NCBI GenBank assembly: GCA_903913915.1
Contig: CAIWNE010000091.1
Span: 1-34,088, forward strand
Length of the DNA stretch: 34,088 nt
Direction of reading: 5' to 3'
From: an uncultured Opitutia bacterium
Lineage (GTDB): Bacteria > Verrucomicrobiota > Verrucomicrobiia > Opitutales > UBA953
Shown: positions 1 through 6,807 of the stretch, one piece after another
How the letters are laid out: each line of letters opens with the position of its first letter
Numbering within the stretch: position 1 is the stretch's first letter
Program-made: the position numbers and the translations under genes
The notes under the pieces: model-generated
Told to the model about the DNA's origin: nothing
The model's input: the letters and a program-made list of their open reading frames with translations, nothing else
Databases searched by the model: none

Positions 1-1141
1 AAATTGTCCATATTGCCGTCCTTGACGATCGCGTGGGCGATCTTGAGGCCGCGGGCGAAGGCGTCCATGCCGCCGATGTGGGCGTGGAAGAGGTCGACCG
101 GCTCGTGCGATTCGCGACGACGCTTGGCGTCGAAGTTGAGTCCGCCCGTGGTGAAGCCGCCCATCTTGAGGATGCGCAGCATGATGTTCGTCGTGAGGTA
201 GAGGTCGGTCGGGAACTGGTCGGTGTCCCAGCCGAGGAGCGTGTCACCGCGGTTGGCGTCGACGGAGCCGAGGGCGCCGGCCGCGATCGCGACTTCCATC
301 TCATGCTCCATCGTGTGGCCGGCGAGCGTGGCATGGTTGGTCTCGAGGTTCAGCTTGAAGTGCTTCAGCAGGCCGTATTCGCGGAGGAAGTTGAGGCGGC
401 GGCCGAGTCGGAGTCGTACTGGTGGGTCGAGGGTTCGCGGGGCTTGGGCTCGATGTAGAACTGGCCCTTGAAGCCGATCTTCTTCGCATGGTCGACGGCG
501 AGGTGGAGGAGCGCGGCGAGGTGGTCGAGCTCGCGCTTCATGTCGGTGTTGAGCAGCGTGGCGTAGCCTTCGCGGCCGCCCCAGAAGACGTAACCTTCGC
601 CGCCGAGGGCCTTGGTGGACTCGAGGGCGTGACGGACCTGGCTGGCGCCGTAGGCGAACACGTCGGCGTTGGGCGAGGTGCCGGCGCCCTGGGCGTAGCG
701 AGGATGGGAGAAGAGGCAGGCCGTGCCCCAGAGGAGCTTCTTGCCGGTGGCCTTCTGGAAACCCTTCAGTTCCTGGGTGACGCGCGCGAGGTTCGCATGG
801 GTCTCGGCGAGGGTCTTGCCTTCCGGCGCGATGTCGCGGTCGTGGAAGCAATAGAAGTCGATCTGGCACTTCTCGAGGAACTCGAAGAAGACCGGGACGC
901 GGCGGAGGGCGTTGTCGAGGGAGTCGGAACCGTCATCCCAGGGCATGAGGGCGGTGCCGGCGCCGAACGGGTCGGAGAGGCTGTTGCGCATCACGTGCCA
1001 ATAGGCCGCGGCGAAACGCATATGGTCCTTCATCTTCTTCCCGCCGATCTTCTCGTCCGGGTTGTAGTGCTTGAAGGCGAACGGGTTCTTGGACTTCGAT
1101 CCTTCGAACTCGATGACCGGGACATTAGGGAAGTGCGACAT
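1..1141 (-). CDS. xylA: Xylose isomerase, partial at window edge and frameshifted near 395
   Basis: Interconverts D-xylose and D-xylulose in the cytoplasm, the entry step of xylose catabolism. From the ATG at 1141 the first ~249 residues read well as a class II xylose isomerase: the active-site His/Asp motif [10 protein letters not shown] (His100, Asp103) and the metal-binding segment [15 protein letters not shown] (Glu231, Lys233). The frame then closes early with an unrelated tail (stop at 365). Shifting by one base near 395-396 restores [54 protein letters not shown] and [11 protein letters not shown] down to base 1. One base is therefore missing in a short C run (GCCTCAAC where GCCCTCAAC is expected). 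About 380 of ~440 residues are covered; the C-terminus lies outside. The defect may be a sequencing error or a real recent inactivation. It is transcribed divergently from panC. Confidence 0.9.
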
Positions 1142-1254
1142 GACTTATAGGAGGGAGGGTTCTGACATTGGACTCCGCCCCCTTGCTGCCAAGAAAGGAA
1201 TAGGGGGCGCCTATGAACCAAACGACAGGCAGGGAGTCCGCGTACAACTGCGCC

Positions 1255-1282
1255 TTGCGCCGACGCGGAAGCCGCATAGTTT
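1255..1282 (+). promoter_or_regulatory. Candidate panC promoter, leaderless arrangement
   Basis: TTGCGC at 1255-1260 and TAGTTT at 1277-1282, spaced 16 bases. The -10 ends six bases before the panC ATG at 1289, so transcription would begin at or next to the start codon. The same spacing is seen before the genes at 3123 and 24782. Prediction from sequence only. Confidence 0.45.
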
Positions 1283-1288
1283 GGCGAG

Positions 1289-2131
1289 ATGGAGGTCGTC
1301 CACACCATCCCCGAACTGCGCGCCGCGGTCGCCCGCGCCCGGCAGTCCGGCCGGACGGTCGGCTTCGTCCCGACGATGGGCTGCCTCCATGAAGGGCACC
1401 TGAGCCTCATCCGCCGGGCGAAGCAGGAGGCCGACTTCGTCGTGGTCTCGATCTTCGTCAACCCGACCCAGTTCGGCCCCAACGAGGACTTCTCGAAATA
1501 CCCGCGGACGTTCGAGGACGATCGCCGCGGATGCGAAGCCGCGGGCGCCGGCCTGATCTTCGCGCCGGCCGCCACGGACTTCTACCCTGCCGGCGCCTCC
1601 ACCTGGGTCGACGTCGAAGGCGTCTCCGCCAGGCTCTGCGGCGAATTCCGCCCGGGGCACTTCCGCGGCGTCGCGACGGTGGTCGCGATGCTCTTCAACG
1701 CCGCGCAGGCGGACCTGGCCGTCTTCGGCCGCAAGGACCTCCAGCAGCTCGCCGTGATCCGCCGCATGGTCCGCGACCTGCACTTCCCCGTCCGCATCAT
1801 CGCGCACGAGACCGTCCGCGAACCGAACGGAGTCGCGATGAGCTCGCGCAACCGATACCTCTCCGCCGAACAGCTCGCCCAGGCGACCGCGATCCCCGCC
1901 GCGATGGCCGCGGCCAAGGCTCTCGCGGCCAAGGGCGTCACCGACGCCGCGCGCCTGCGGGACGCGGCGCAGGCGGTACTGAAAACCCAGCCTGCGCTGA
2001 AGCCCCAGTATTGCGAGGTCGTCGACCTCGAGACGATGGCGCCCGTCGGCTCGACCGCCGGACTCCGCTGCGCGATCGCGATCGCCTGCCATCTCGGCTC
2101 GACGCGACTCATCGATAACGCCGACCTCTGA
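1289..2131 (+). CDS. panC: Pantoate--beta-alanine ligase
   Basis: Joins pantoate and beta-alanine with ATP to give pantothenate, the last step of vitamin B5 synthesis; cytoplasmic. The 280-residue length is normal. Family motifs are all present: PTMGCLHEGHLSLI (residues 28-41, with the HxGH nucleotide-binding signature His34/His37), FVNPTQFGPNEDFSKYPRT, GEFRPGHFRGVATVV, FGRKDLQQLAVIRRM, MSSRNRYL and the terminal TRLIDN. The ATG at 1289 starts directly at the conserved N-terminus. There is no Shine-Dalgarno; a TTG-N19-TAGTTT pair puts the -10 six bases upstream, so the mRNA may be leaderless. The stop (2129-2131) abuts the stop of the convergent permease at 2132. No other pantothenate gene is nearby. 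Confidence 0.97.
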   Translation: MEVVHTIPELRAAVARARQSGRTVGFVPTMGCLHEGHLSLIRRAKQEADFVVVSIFVNPTQFGPNEDFSKYPRTFEDDRRGCEAAGAGLIFAPAATDFYPAGASTWVDVEGVSARLCGEFRPGHFRGVATVVAMLFNAAQADLAVFGRKDLQQLAVIRRMVRDLHFPVRIIAHETVREPNGVAMSSRNRYLSAEQLAQATAIPAAMAAAKALAAKGVTDAARLRDAAQAVLKTQPALKPQYCEVVDLETMAPVGSTAGLRCAIAIACHLGSTRLIDNADL

Positions 2132-3007
2132 TCAGGAGAGGCTCAGGTAGACGGCGGCGAGCAGGATCAAGGCTCCGATCAGGCGGCGGGTCATGATGCC
2201 GCGGCCCACGTGCTTCTCGGCGTTGGCGAACCAATGCCCGACGACCCAGACGAGCGCGACGCTCCAAAGTCCGCGGGTGTTATAAAGGACATTGGTGACC
2301 GTGACCTCGCGGTAGACCGCGATGCAATAGGCGATGCCCATGGCCTGGATGGTCAGCAACGTGCCGCCGCCGAAAGCCCAGAGCACCATGGGGCGCGGCA
2401 TCTGCGTCAACGGGGCGGAAAAGAACGGGATCAGGGCGAAAGAGAGCGCCCCCACCGTCAGGAACATCACCGGGCCGAAATGGCCGAAACCGAACGCAGG
2501 CACCCAAAGCTGCTGCATCACGTCGGTGGCCGCGAAGGCGACCGACGCAAGGAAGGCGAAGACCACGCTCACGAGCAGACGCTCGCGATTCGCCCGCCAC
2601 TCGCCGCCTAACATGGCCAAGGCCACCGTGGTGAGGAACGTGGCCACCCAGAGACTGGGGTTCAGTTCGCCGCCGGCCAGGCAGACGAGCAAAGCCACGA
2701 AGATCACCTTGGTGCCGAGCACCGGCGTCGCGATGGAGATGTCCCCCCGGCTGATCGCGATGAAGGTGAACACCTGGCCGATGAAGAAGGCCGTTCCGGC
2801 CAGGATCGCGTGGGTGACGTTCGTCGCCGTGAAGGGCTCGCCGCCATGGAACAGCCAGGTCTGGAAGAGGAACGCCCCGATCAGATTGACGATGAAAAGC
2901 ACCCGCCAGGGGTGCCCGCCATCCATGGCCCGCTTCAGGGCCATCGCGGCGAAGGTATAGCCCACGGCCGAACAGAGAGGGATGGCGATGGCAGCGGGAG
3001 AACGCAT
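2132..3007 (-). CDS. DMT-superfamily (EamA-like) integral membrane transporter
   Basis: A 291-residue, very hydrophobic protein with roughly nine to ten transmembrane segments and little else, arranged as in drug/metabolite (EamA-type) permeases. Recognisable family-like stretches are FFIGQVFTFIAISRGDISIATPVLGTKVIF in the first half and AIPFF/GGGTLLTIQAMGIAYC-type helices in the second. The ATG at 3007 is preferred over an in-frame upstream ATG at 3124, because the extra 39 residues are Gly/Pro/Arg-rich, unlike a membrane protein, and overlap the divergent gene's start. The substrate cannot be predicted. It converges on panC with adjacent stop codons, so transcripts of the two must overlap at the 3' ends. 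Confidence 0.8.
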   Translation of the reverse strand: MRSPAAIAIPLCSAVGYTFAAMALKRAMDGGHPWRVLFIVNLIGAFLFQTWLFHGGEPFTATNVTHAILAGTAFFIGQVFTFIAISRGDISIATPVLGTKVIFVALLVCLAGGELNPSLWVATFLTTVALAMLGGEWRANRERLLVSVVFAFLASVAFAATDVMQQLWVPAFGFGHFGPVMFLTVGALSFALIPFFSAPLTQMPRPMVLWAFGGGTLLTIQAMGIAYCIAVYREVTVTNVLYNTRGLWSVALVWVVGHWFANAEKHVGRGIMTRRLIGALILLAAVYLSLS

Positions 3008-3088
3008 CAGGCAGGCCCGAACGAACCCCCTTCCCGACCCGCTGGCGAGTCCGAAGCAAGAAAAGCGTCCCCCGGGCCCGCCACGCCC

Positions 3089-3116
3089 TTGCCCCGGACA
3101 AGACCGCGGGTACGCT
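3089..3116 (+). promoter_or_regulatory. Candidate promoter of the coiled-coil/NYN gene, leaderless arrangement
   Basis: TTGCCC at 3089-3094 and TACGCT at 3111-3116, spaced 16, with the -10 six bases before the ATG at 3123. The intervening GGAGGC is close to a Shine-Dalgarno but sits only one base from the ATG, too near to work as one. Geometry is identical to the panC promoter. Confidence 0.4.
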
Positions 3117-3122
3117 GGAGGC

Positions 3123-4949
3123 ATGGGTCAATTTTCTTACAAGAACGAAGCGGTCGACCCGTACCGGAAGATCCTCTCCGAGCAGCTCGTCATGGACCTG
3201 GAGCATGTGGCCGAGGGCCCCCTGCTCGCGCTCGCCAAGCAGATTCCCGGCGGCTACATCCACCGCAAACCCTTCCTGCGCGACGCCAAGTTCCTGTTCA
3301 AGAAACGTCTCGGCCATCTGGCGACGGACGCCGCCGCCATCGCGGAGCACCTTCCCTGGTATGCCGAATCGCTGAAGTGCGACAAGGCCAAGCTGGTCGA
3401 GCATCTGGACGAGCTCGCCGCCGTCGTCGGCGGGCCGCGCGCCGCCCTGCTCTGCGTCCTCTGGAACAACCAGGCCGAACAGAAGGACGCCGCCCTGCCC
3501 GCCGACCTCCTCGCGCGGGCGCTGACCAACGCCAAGGCTCAGCCCAGCAAGCCCGACCCCAAGGCATGGAAGTCGGTCATCGCCAAGCTCGGCGGCGCCG
3601 CTGAAAAAGAACCCCTCGATTCGGTCGACGCCCTGGACTCCGCAGGCAAGACGCTGCGTCGCCTCCAGCAGGAGATCTCGCAAGGCAAGGCGGCCCGCGA
3701 GAACGAAGGCCGCGCGATCCGCCGCCAGCACGCCAACGAGCTCGAAGCCAAGGAGGCGGAGGTGCGCAAGGCCCGCGAGGAAGCCGCGCGCCAGCTGCAG
3801 GAATCCGCCAAGCAGGCCGCCTCGCTCGAGGCGGACATCCTGGCGCTGCAGGCCAAGCTGAGCGCGGAGGAGTCCGAAGTGGCCCGCCTGCGCGGGGAGC
3901 TGGACCGCGCCCGCGAACACACGGTGAGGAAGGCGCGGGAGATCGCCGAAGAACTGCTCTCCGAGGAGATCCGGCCGTGGCTCGCCGACGCCCGCACGCT
4001 CAAGTCCGCCTCGGAAGAGGTCGCCAAGCTGCGCCAGCTCACCACGGAGACCGTGGAGAAGGTGCGCAAGGCCCAGCGCGACGCCGATCCCTTCCTCGCC
4101 AAGGAACACGAGCTCCGTCAGGCCATCCCCCAGATGGAAGAGATGCTCAAGCTTCTCCGCCGCTACCTGCGCACCGCCGGCCAGGCCCTGCCGGAAGTCG
4201 TGGCGCTCGAGAAGCGCATCACGGAACACATCGAAAAGGTCCGCTACGAGCTCGAGAAGCGCGACCAGCCCTCCGACCCGTTCCTCGAACGCATCTCGGC
4301 CAAGATCAACGGCGCCGACGCCCGCGAACTGAAGTCGATCGAAAGCGCCCTGCTCCTCGCCGTGCAGGCCGGGCTGGTCGACTCGCGTCACGCGGACCTT
4401 TACCGCCGCGACATCCATCGCCGCCGCTCCTACATGGCGGACCGGGATTTCCACGAGCAGAAGCAGTCGGGGCCACTCGCGATGCTGGAGCGCGCCGTGG
4501 CCACCGGTGAAAAGGCGCGCCTCGCGCTCGACGCCAACAACTTCGCCTGCCTCCGCCAGGACTACCTCGGCCTGCGCCTCGCGACGAAGAAGAACGCCCA
4601 GGGCGAAAGCCGCTTCCTCCTCGACGCCGCCGCCCGCCAGAAGGTCGTGCAGCTCATCGAGAAGCTGGCCGACGACGCCCCCGGCCTGCATATCTGGATT
4701 AGCTTCGACGGCCAGCAGAGCACGCTCAAGACGACCAATTCGCGCGTACGGGTCACGTTCAGCCGCGCGGGCGCCAAGGCCGACCATGACATCATGGACC
4801 TCGTGGCCAAGGACAAGACGGTGGAAGCGCCCTGGTTCGTCGTCAGCGACGACATCGAGGTCCGCGACGCCACCGCCCGCGAAGGCGCGTACATCATCTA
4901 CAATGACGCGCTCATCCAGCTCCTGGTGAACCGCGGCATCCGCGCCTGA
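3123..4949 (+). CDS. Coiled-coil protein with C-terminal YacP/NYN-like (PIN-like) nuclease domain
   Basis: A 608-residue soluble protein without signal peptide. Residues 1-165 form a predicted helical domain I do not recognise (starts MGQFSYKNEAVDPYRKIL, contains GGYIHRKPFL). Residues ~172-275 and ~295-380 are Lys/Glu/Arg/Ala-rich heptad-type coiled coils. Residues ~465-600 resemble the YacP/NYN family of PIN-like RNases: LALDANNF (Asp470), IWISFDG (Asp529), FSRAGAKADHDIMDLV (Asp554, Asp556) and WFVVSDDIEVRDATAREGA (Asp576, Asp577), matching the family's acidic-residue pattern and its 'ADD..I / VTSD' signatures. In characterised relatives (Bacillus Rae1/YacP) this fold cuts mRNA; activity here is inference. 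The ATG at 3123 is chosen because upstream in-frame sequence is Pro/Arg-rich and overlaps the divergent permease start. Stands alone as a transcription unit. Confidence 0.75.
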   Translation: MGQFSYKNEAVDPYRKILSEQLVMDLEHVAEGPLLALAKQIPGGYIHRKPFLRDAKFLFKKRLGHLATDAAAIAEHLPWYAESLKCDKAKLVEHLDELAAVVGGPRAALLCVLWNNQAEQKDAALPADLLARALTNAKAQPSKPDPKAWKSVIAKLGGAAEKEPLDSVDALDSAGKTLRRLQQEISQGKAARENEGRAIRRQHANELEAKEAEVRKAREEAARQLQESAKQAASLEADILALQAKLSAEESEVARLRGELDRAREHTVRKAREIAEELLSEEIRPWLADARTLKSASEEVAKLRQLTTETVEKVRKAQRDADPFLAKEHELRQAIPQMEEMLKLLRRYLRTAGQALPEVVALEKRITEHIEKVRYELEKRDQPSDPFLERISAKINGADARELKSIESALLLAVQAGLVDSRHADLYRRDIHRRRSYMADRDFHEQKQSGPLAMLERAVATGEKARLALDANNFACLRQDYLGLRLATKKNAQGESRFLLDAAARQKVVQLIEKLADDAPGLHIWISFDGQQSTLKTTNSRVRVTFSRAGAKADHDIMDLVAKDKTVEAPWFVVSDDIEVRDATAREGAYIIYNDALIQLLVNRGIRA

Positions 4950-4958
4950 AAACAAGAC

Positions 4959-4980
4959 GGGCGCATCCTGCGATGCGCCC
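4959..4980 (-). terminator. Hairpin terminator of the ThuA-like gene
   Basis: Perfect 9-bp stem GGGCGCATC/GATGCGCCC with a 4-base loop, between convergent genes. On the minus strand it is followed by GTCTTGTTTTC, a modest T-tract, so it fits rho-independent termination of the leftward gene at 5006. It may also block transcripts of the rightward gene. Confidence 0.7.
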
Positions 4981-5005
4981 GTAGTTCAGGAAGCGAGCCT
5001 CGGGC

Positions 5006-6076
5006 TTACTTCTTCTTGGCGGGCGCGGCGGTGACGGGAGCCGGCAGCACGCCTACGAAATCCTCGGCCTTGAGGCCCGGGTGGAACATGTTGAAGGAAT
5101 ACTTGCTGGGCTTCCACTCCACGAGGGGAGTGACGTCGGCCTTGGCGGGGACTTCTAGGCCGAGGCCCCAGTAGACGCCGTTGACGAGGAGGCGACGGAG
5201 GGACTCGTCCTTGAGGTCGCTGGCGGAGGCCATGGTGGTGGTCAGCACGCGGTTCTTGGTGCCGCCGGCATTCGGGACCTCACGGGTCCAGGCTACGGCC
5301 ATCGCGGGGGAATTCACTCCCTGCTCCTTCTTGTCGATGGTCTTCTTGGAGCGCTCGCTGAGCGGATCTTCCGGATTCATGCCCTTGAGGACGAGTCCGC
5401 GCAGGAGGACCTGCGCATCGGCCGGAGGGTGGGCTTCGTAGACGTCGGTGTCGCCGAAGATCTGGCCGACGCCATTGAGGATCGCGAGCTTCTCGGCGCC
5501 GGGTTCGACCGCGGTGCGGGTGGCTTCGGACTTATGATTGCCCCAGTGGCTGACCCAGGTCTCGCCGAGGACGGCGCGACCGAAGCCGCCGTTGTTGTTG
5601 AAGTTGTAGGAGGCGAAGGCGCTGTCCTTCGGGATGCCGGCGAAGGCATGGGTGCTGGTGCGGGTGGCGACGATCGGCACGCCGCGCTTGAGGGCGGCGG
5701 CGAACTTGGCGAGGGCGGCTTCGTCCCACTTGCGGAAACGGAGTCCGAGGACGAGGGCGTCCGCGCTGTCGAGAGCCTCGGGCTTGCCGAGGGAGGCGCC
5801 GTTGTTCGGATTGATCACGCCGGCGTCATGGGAGAAAAGGACGGTGCACTTGAAGCCATGGCGCTCGGAGAGGATGCGGGCGAGCATCGGCATCGACTCC
5901 TCGGAGCGATACTCTTCGTCGCCGGAGAGCAGCACGACATGCTTGCCGGCGCCGGGACCTTTGCCGGCGGGGAATTCGAGCCAGCCGGGGCCGGCGGTGA
6001 AAGCCTCCGCGGCGATGGCCGGAAGGGCGAGGACGAGGGCGGCCAAGGCGGCCCACAGATGGATATGACGCTTCAT
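5006..6076 (-). CDS. Secreted ThuA-like domain protein
   Basis: A 356-residue protein with a clear Sec signal peptide (MKRHIHLWAALAALVLALPAIAA, cleavage near residue 23). The mature part follows the ThuA-like (class I glutamine-amidotransferase-like fold) pattern seen in secreted Planctomycetota/Verrucomicrobiota proteins: KHVVLLSGDEEYRSEESMPMLARIL, then FKCTVLFS, ALVLGLRFRKW and GVPIVATRTSTHAF, then HWGNH and late LVNGVYWGLGLEVP. ThuA-type domains are linked to sugar (trehalose) utilisation, but the biochemical role of the secreted branch is not established. The last residues are Ala/Pro then KKK, a tail also seen on the unrelated protein ending at 33276. A TTGAAA-N16-CACTCT promoter candidate lies just upstream. 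Confidence 0.82.
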   Translation of the reverse strand: MKRHIHLWAALAALVLALPAIAAEAFTAGPGWLEFPAGKGPGAGKHVVLLSGDEEYRSEESMPMLARILSERHGFKCTVLFSHDAGVINPNNGASLGKPEALDSADALVLGLRFRKWDEAALAKFAAALKRGVPIVATRTSTHAFAGIPKDSAFASYNFNNNGGFGRAVLGETWVSHWGNHKSEATRTAVEPGAEKLAILNGVGQIFGDTDVYEAHPPADAQVLLRGLVLKGMNPEDPLSERSKKTIDKKEQGVNSPAMAVAWTREVPNAGGTKNRVLTTTMASASDLKDESLRRLLVNGVYWGLGLEVPAKADVTPLVEWKPSKYSFNMFHPGLKAEDFVGVLPAPVTAAPAKKK

Positions 6077-6091
6077 GGGGTAAGGTGTGGG

Positions 6092-6119
6092 AGAGTGCCT
6101 CGGACCGAGATGATTTCAA
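6092..6119 (-). promoter_or_regulatory. Candidate promoter of the ThuA-like gene
   Basis: On the minus strand TTGAAA (6114-6119) and CACTCT (6092-6097) are 16 bases apart. The start codon follows 15 bases downstream of the -10. The -10 deviates from TANNNT in its first base. Confidence 0.35.
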
Positions 6120-6165
6120 GCGCCCTGTTGTCGCAGCCGGCTTCGATTTCCGTCATGAAATCCTC

Positions 6166-6696
6166 TCACCTGGCAGGAACAGGCGCAAACGGATCGGGGC
6201 GGACCGTTTCGCGGCGGCCGTCGGAATATGTCGTCACCTGATTGCCGAAAGGGTCGGTCCGGGTCGTGGCGCGGGTACCATCGCTGAAAATCGTCGAGGA
6301 ACCGCCGAATGGATCCGGCCGCGTCGTAGCGGTCTTACCGTCGCTATACCTGGTCGTCGAACCGCCGAAGGGGTCGGGATGCGTGGTCGCGGTCCGGCCG
6401 TCGCTATACCTGGTCGAGGAACCGCCAAAGGGGTCCGGCGTCGTCACCGCCGTCTCGCCGTTGTCGTAAAGGGTCCGGACCTGCCCGAAGGCGTCGGTTC
6501 CGATGACGCCGGAACGAGGCGTGGCGACGACGCGAGGGTCTTCGACCGCGAGGACCGGGGCCGGGATGACCTTCCGGAAGACGGGCGCTCGCGGCTCGCC
6601 GGTGGCTGTCCGCGGCCTCGTCGCTTCCTTCGGCCCGTCGGGAACGATTACGAAGACGGCCACGCCGAGGGCGACCAGCAGCAGGAGGGTCTTCAT
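6166..6696 (-). CDS. Small exported or membrane-anchored protein of five 20-residue tandem repeats
   Basis: A 176-residue protein I cannot assign to a family. Residues 1-19 are a hydrophobic signal peptide or anchor (MKTLLLLVALGVAVFVIVP). A Pro/Arg linker (20-67) follows, then five head-to-tail repeats of exactly 20 residues at 68-87, 88-107, 108-127, 128-147 and 148-167, with a sixth partial DPF at 168-170. The consensus is DPFGGSSTRYSDGRTATTxP. The pattern Gly..Thr-x-Tyr-Ser-Asp-Gly..Thr recalls RHS/YD repeats, which wrap as beta strands and can bind carbohydrate, but the unit here is shorter and very regular. The first repeat (DAFGQVRTLYDNG) is the most diverged. The gene follows the DUF1501 terminator and precedes the ThuA-like gene on the same strand, 89 bases apart. 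Confidence 0.75.
   Translation of the reverse strand: MKTLLLLVALGVAVFVIVPDGPKEATRPRTATGEPRAPVFRKVIPAPVLAVEDPRVVATPRSGVIGTDAFGQVRTLYDNGETAVTTPDPFGGSSTRYSDGRTATTHPDPFGGSTTRYSDGKTATTRPDPFGGSSTIFSDGTRATTRTDPFGNQVTTYSDGRRETVRPDPFAPVPAR
6196..6495 (-). repeat. Five 60-bp in-frame tandem repeats
   Basis: The DNA behind the 20-residue protein repeats: five 60-base units without gaps. The central units are nearly identical at the DNA level (for example TCGCTATACCTGGTCG recurs every 60 bases around 6340-6420 on the plus strand), suggesting recent duplication or conversion. Outer units have diverged. Confidence 0.85.
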
Positions 6697-6754
6697 GGGG
6701 TCTCTCTATTAGAAACCAAAGAACACCCGGCGCAAGCGTACGACCGCCAAACAA

Positions 6755-6786
6755 GAAGGGCGGACGCCTCACGACGTCCGCCCTTC
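6755..6786 (-). terminator. Hairpin terminator of the DUF1501 gene
   Basis: Perfect 12-bp stem GAAGGGCGGACG/CGTCCGCCCTTC with an 8-base loop, 21 bases past the stop of the DUF1501 gene at 6808. Followed on the minus strand by TTGTTTGG, the same kind of tail as at 4959 and 11707. Confidence 0.75.
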
Positions 6787-6807
6787 CGCTGATGCGACCG
6801 GGACCGC

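Noticed and set aside
2132-3124. Longer permease start at 3124
   Set aside because: The extra 39 residues are Pro/Gly/Arg-rich and unlike a permease N-terminus; the ATG at 3007 begins directly at the first membrane helix.
2280-4955. Open frame of 891 codons on the minus strand
   Set aside because: Runs antisense to the coiled-coil/NYN gene and then through the permease in the wrong frame. The permease and NYN protein both have recognisable features; this product does not.
6340-6430. Possible CRISPR-like array from evenly spaced similar sequences
   Set aside because: The 60-base period is in frame, continuous and encodes 20-residue protein repeats; there are no distinct spacers.
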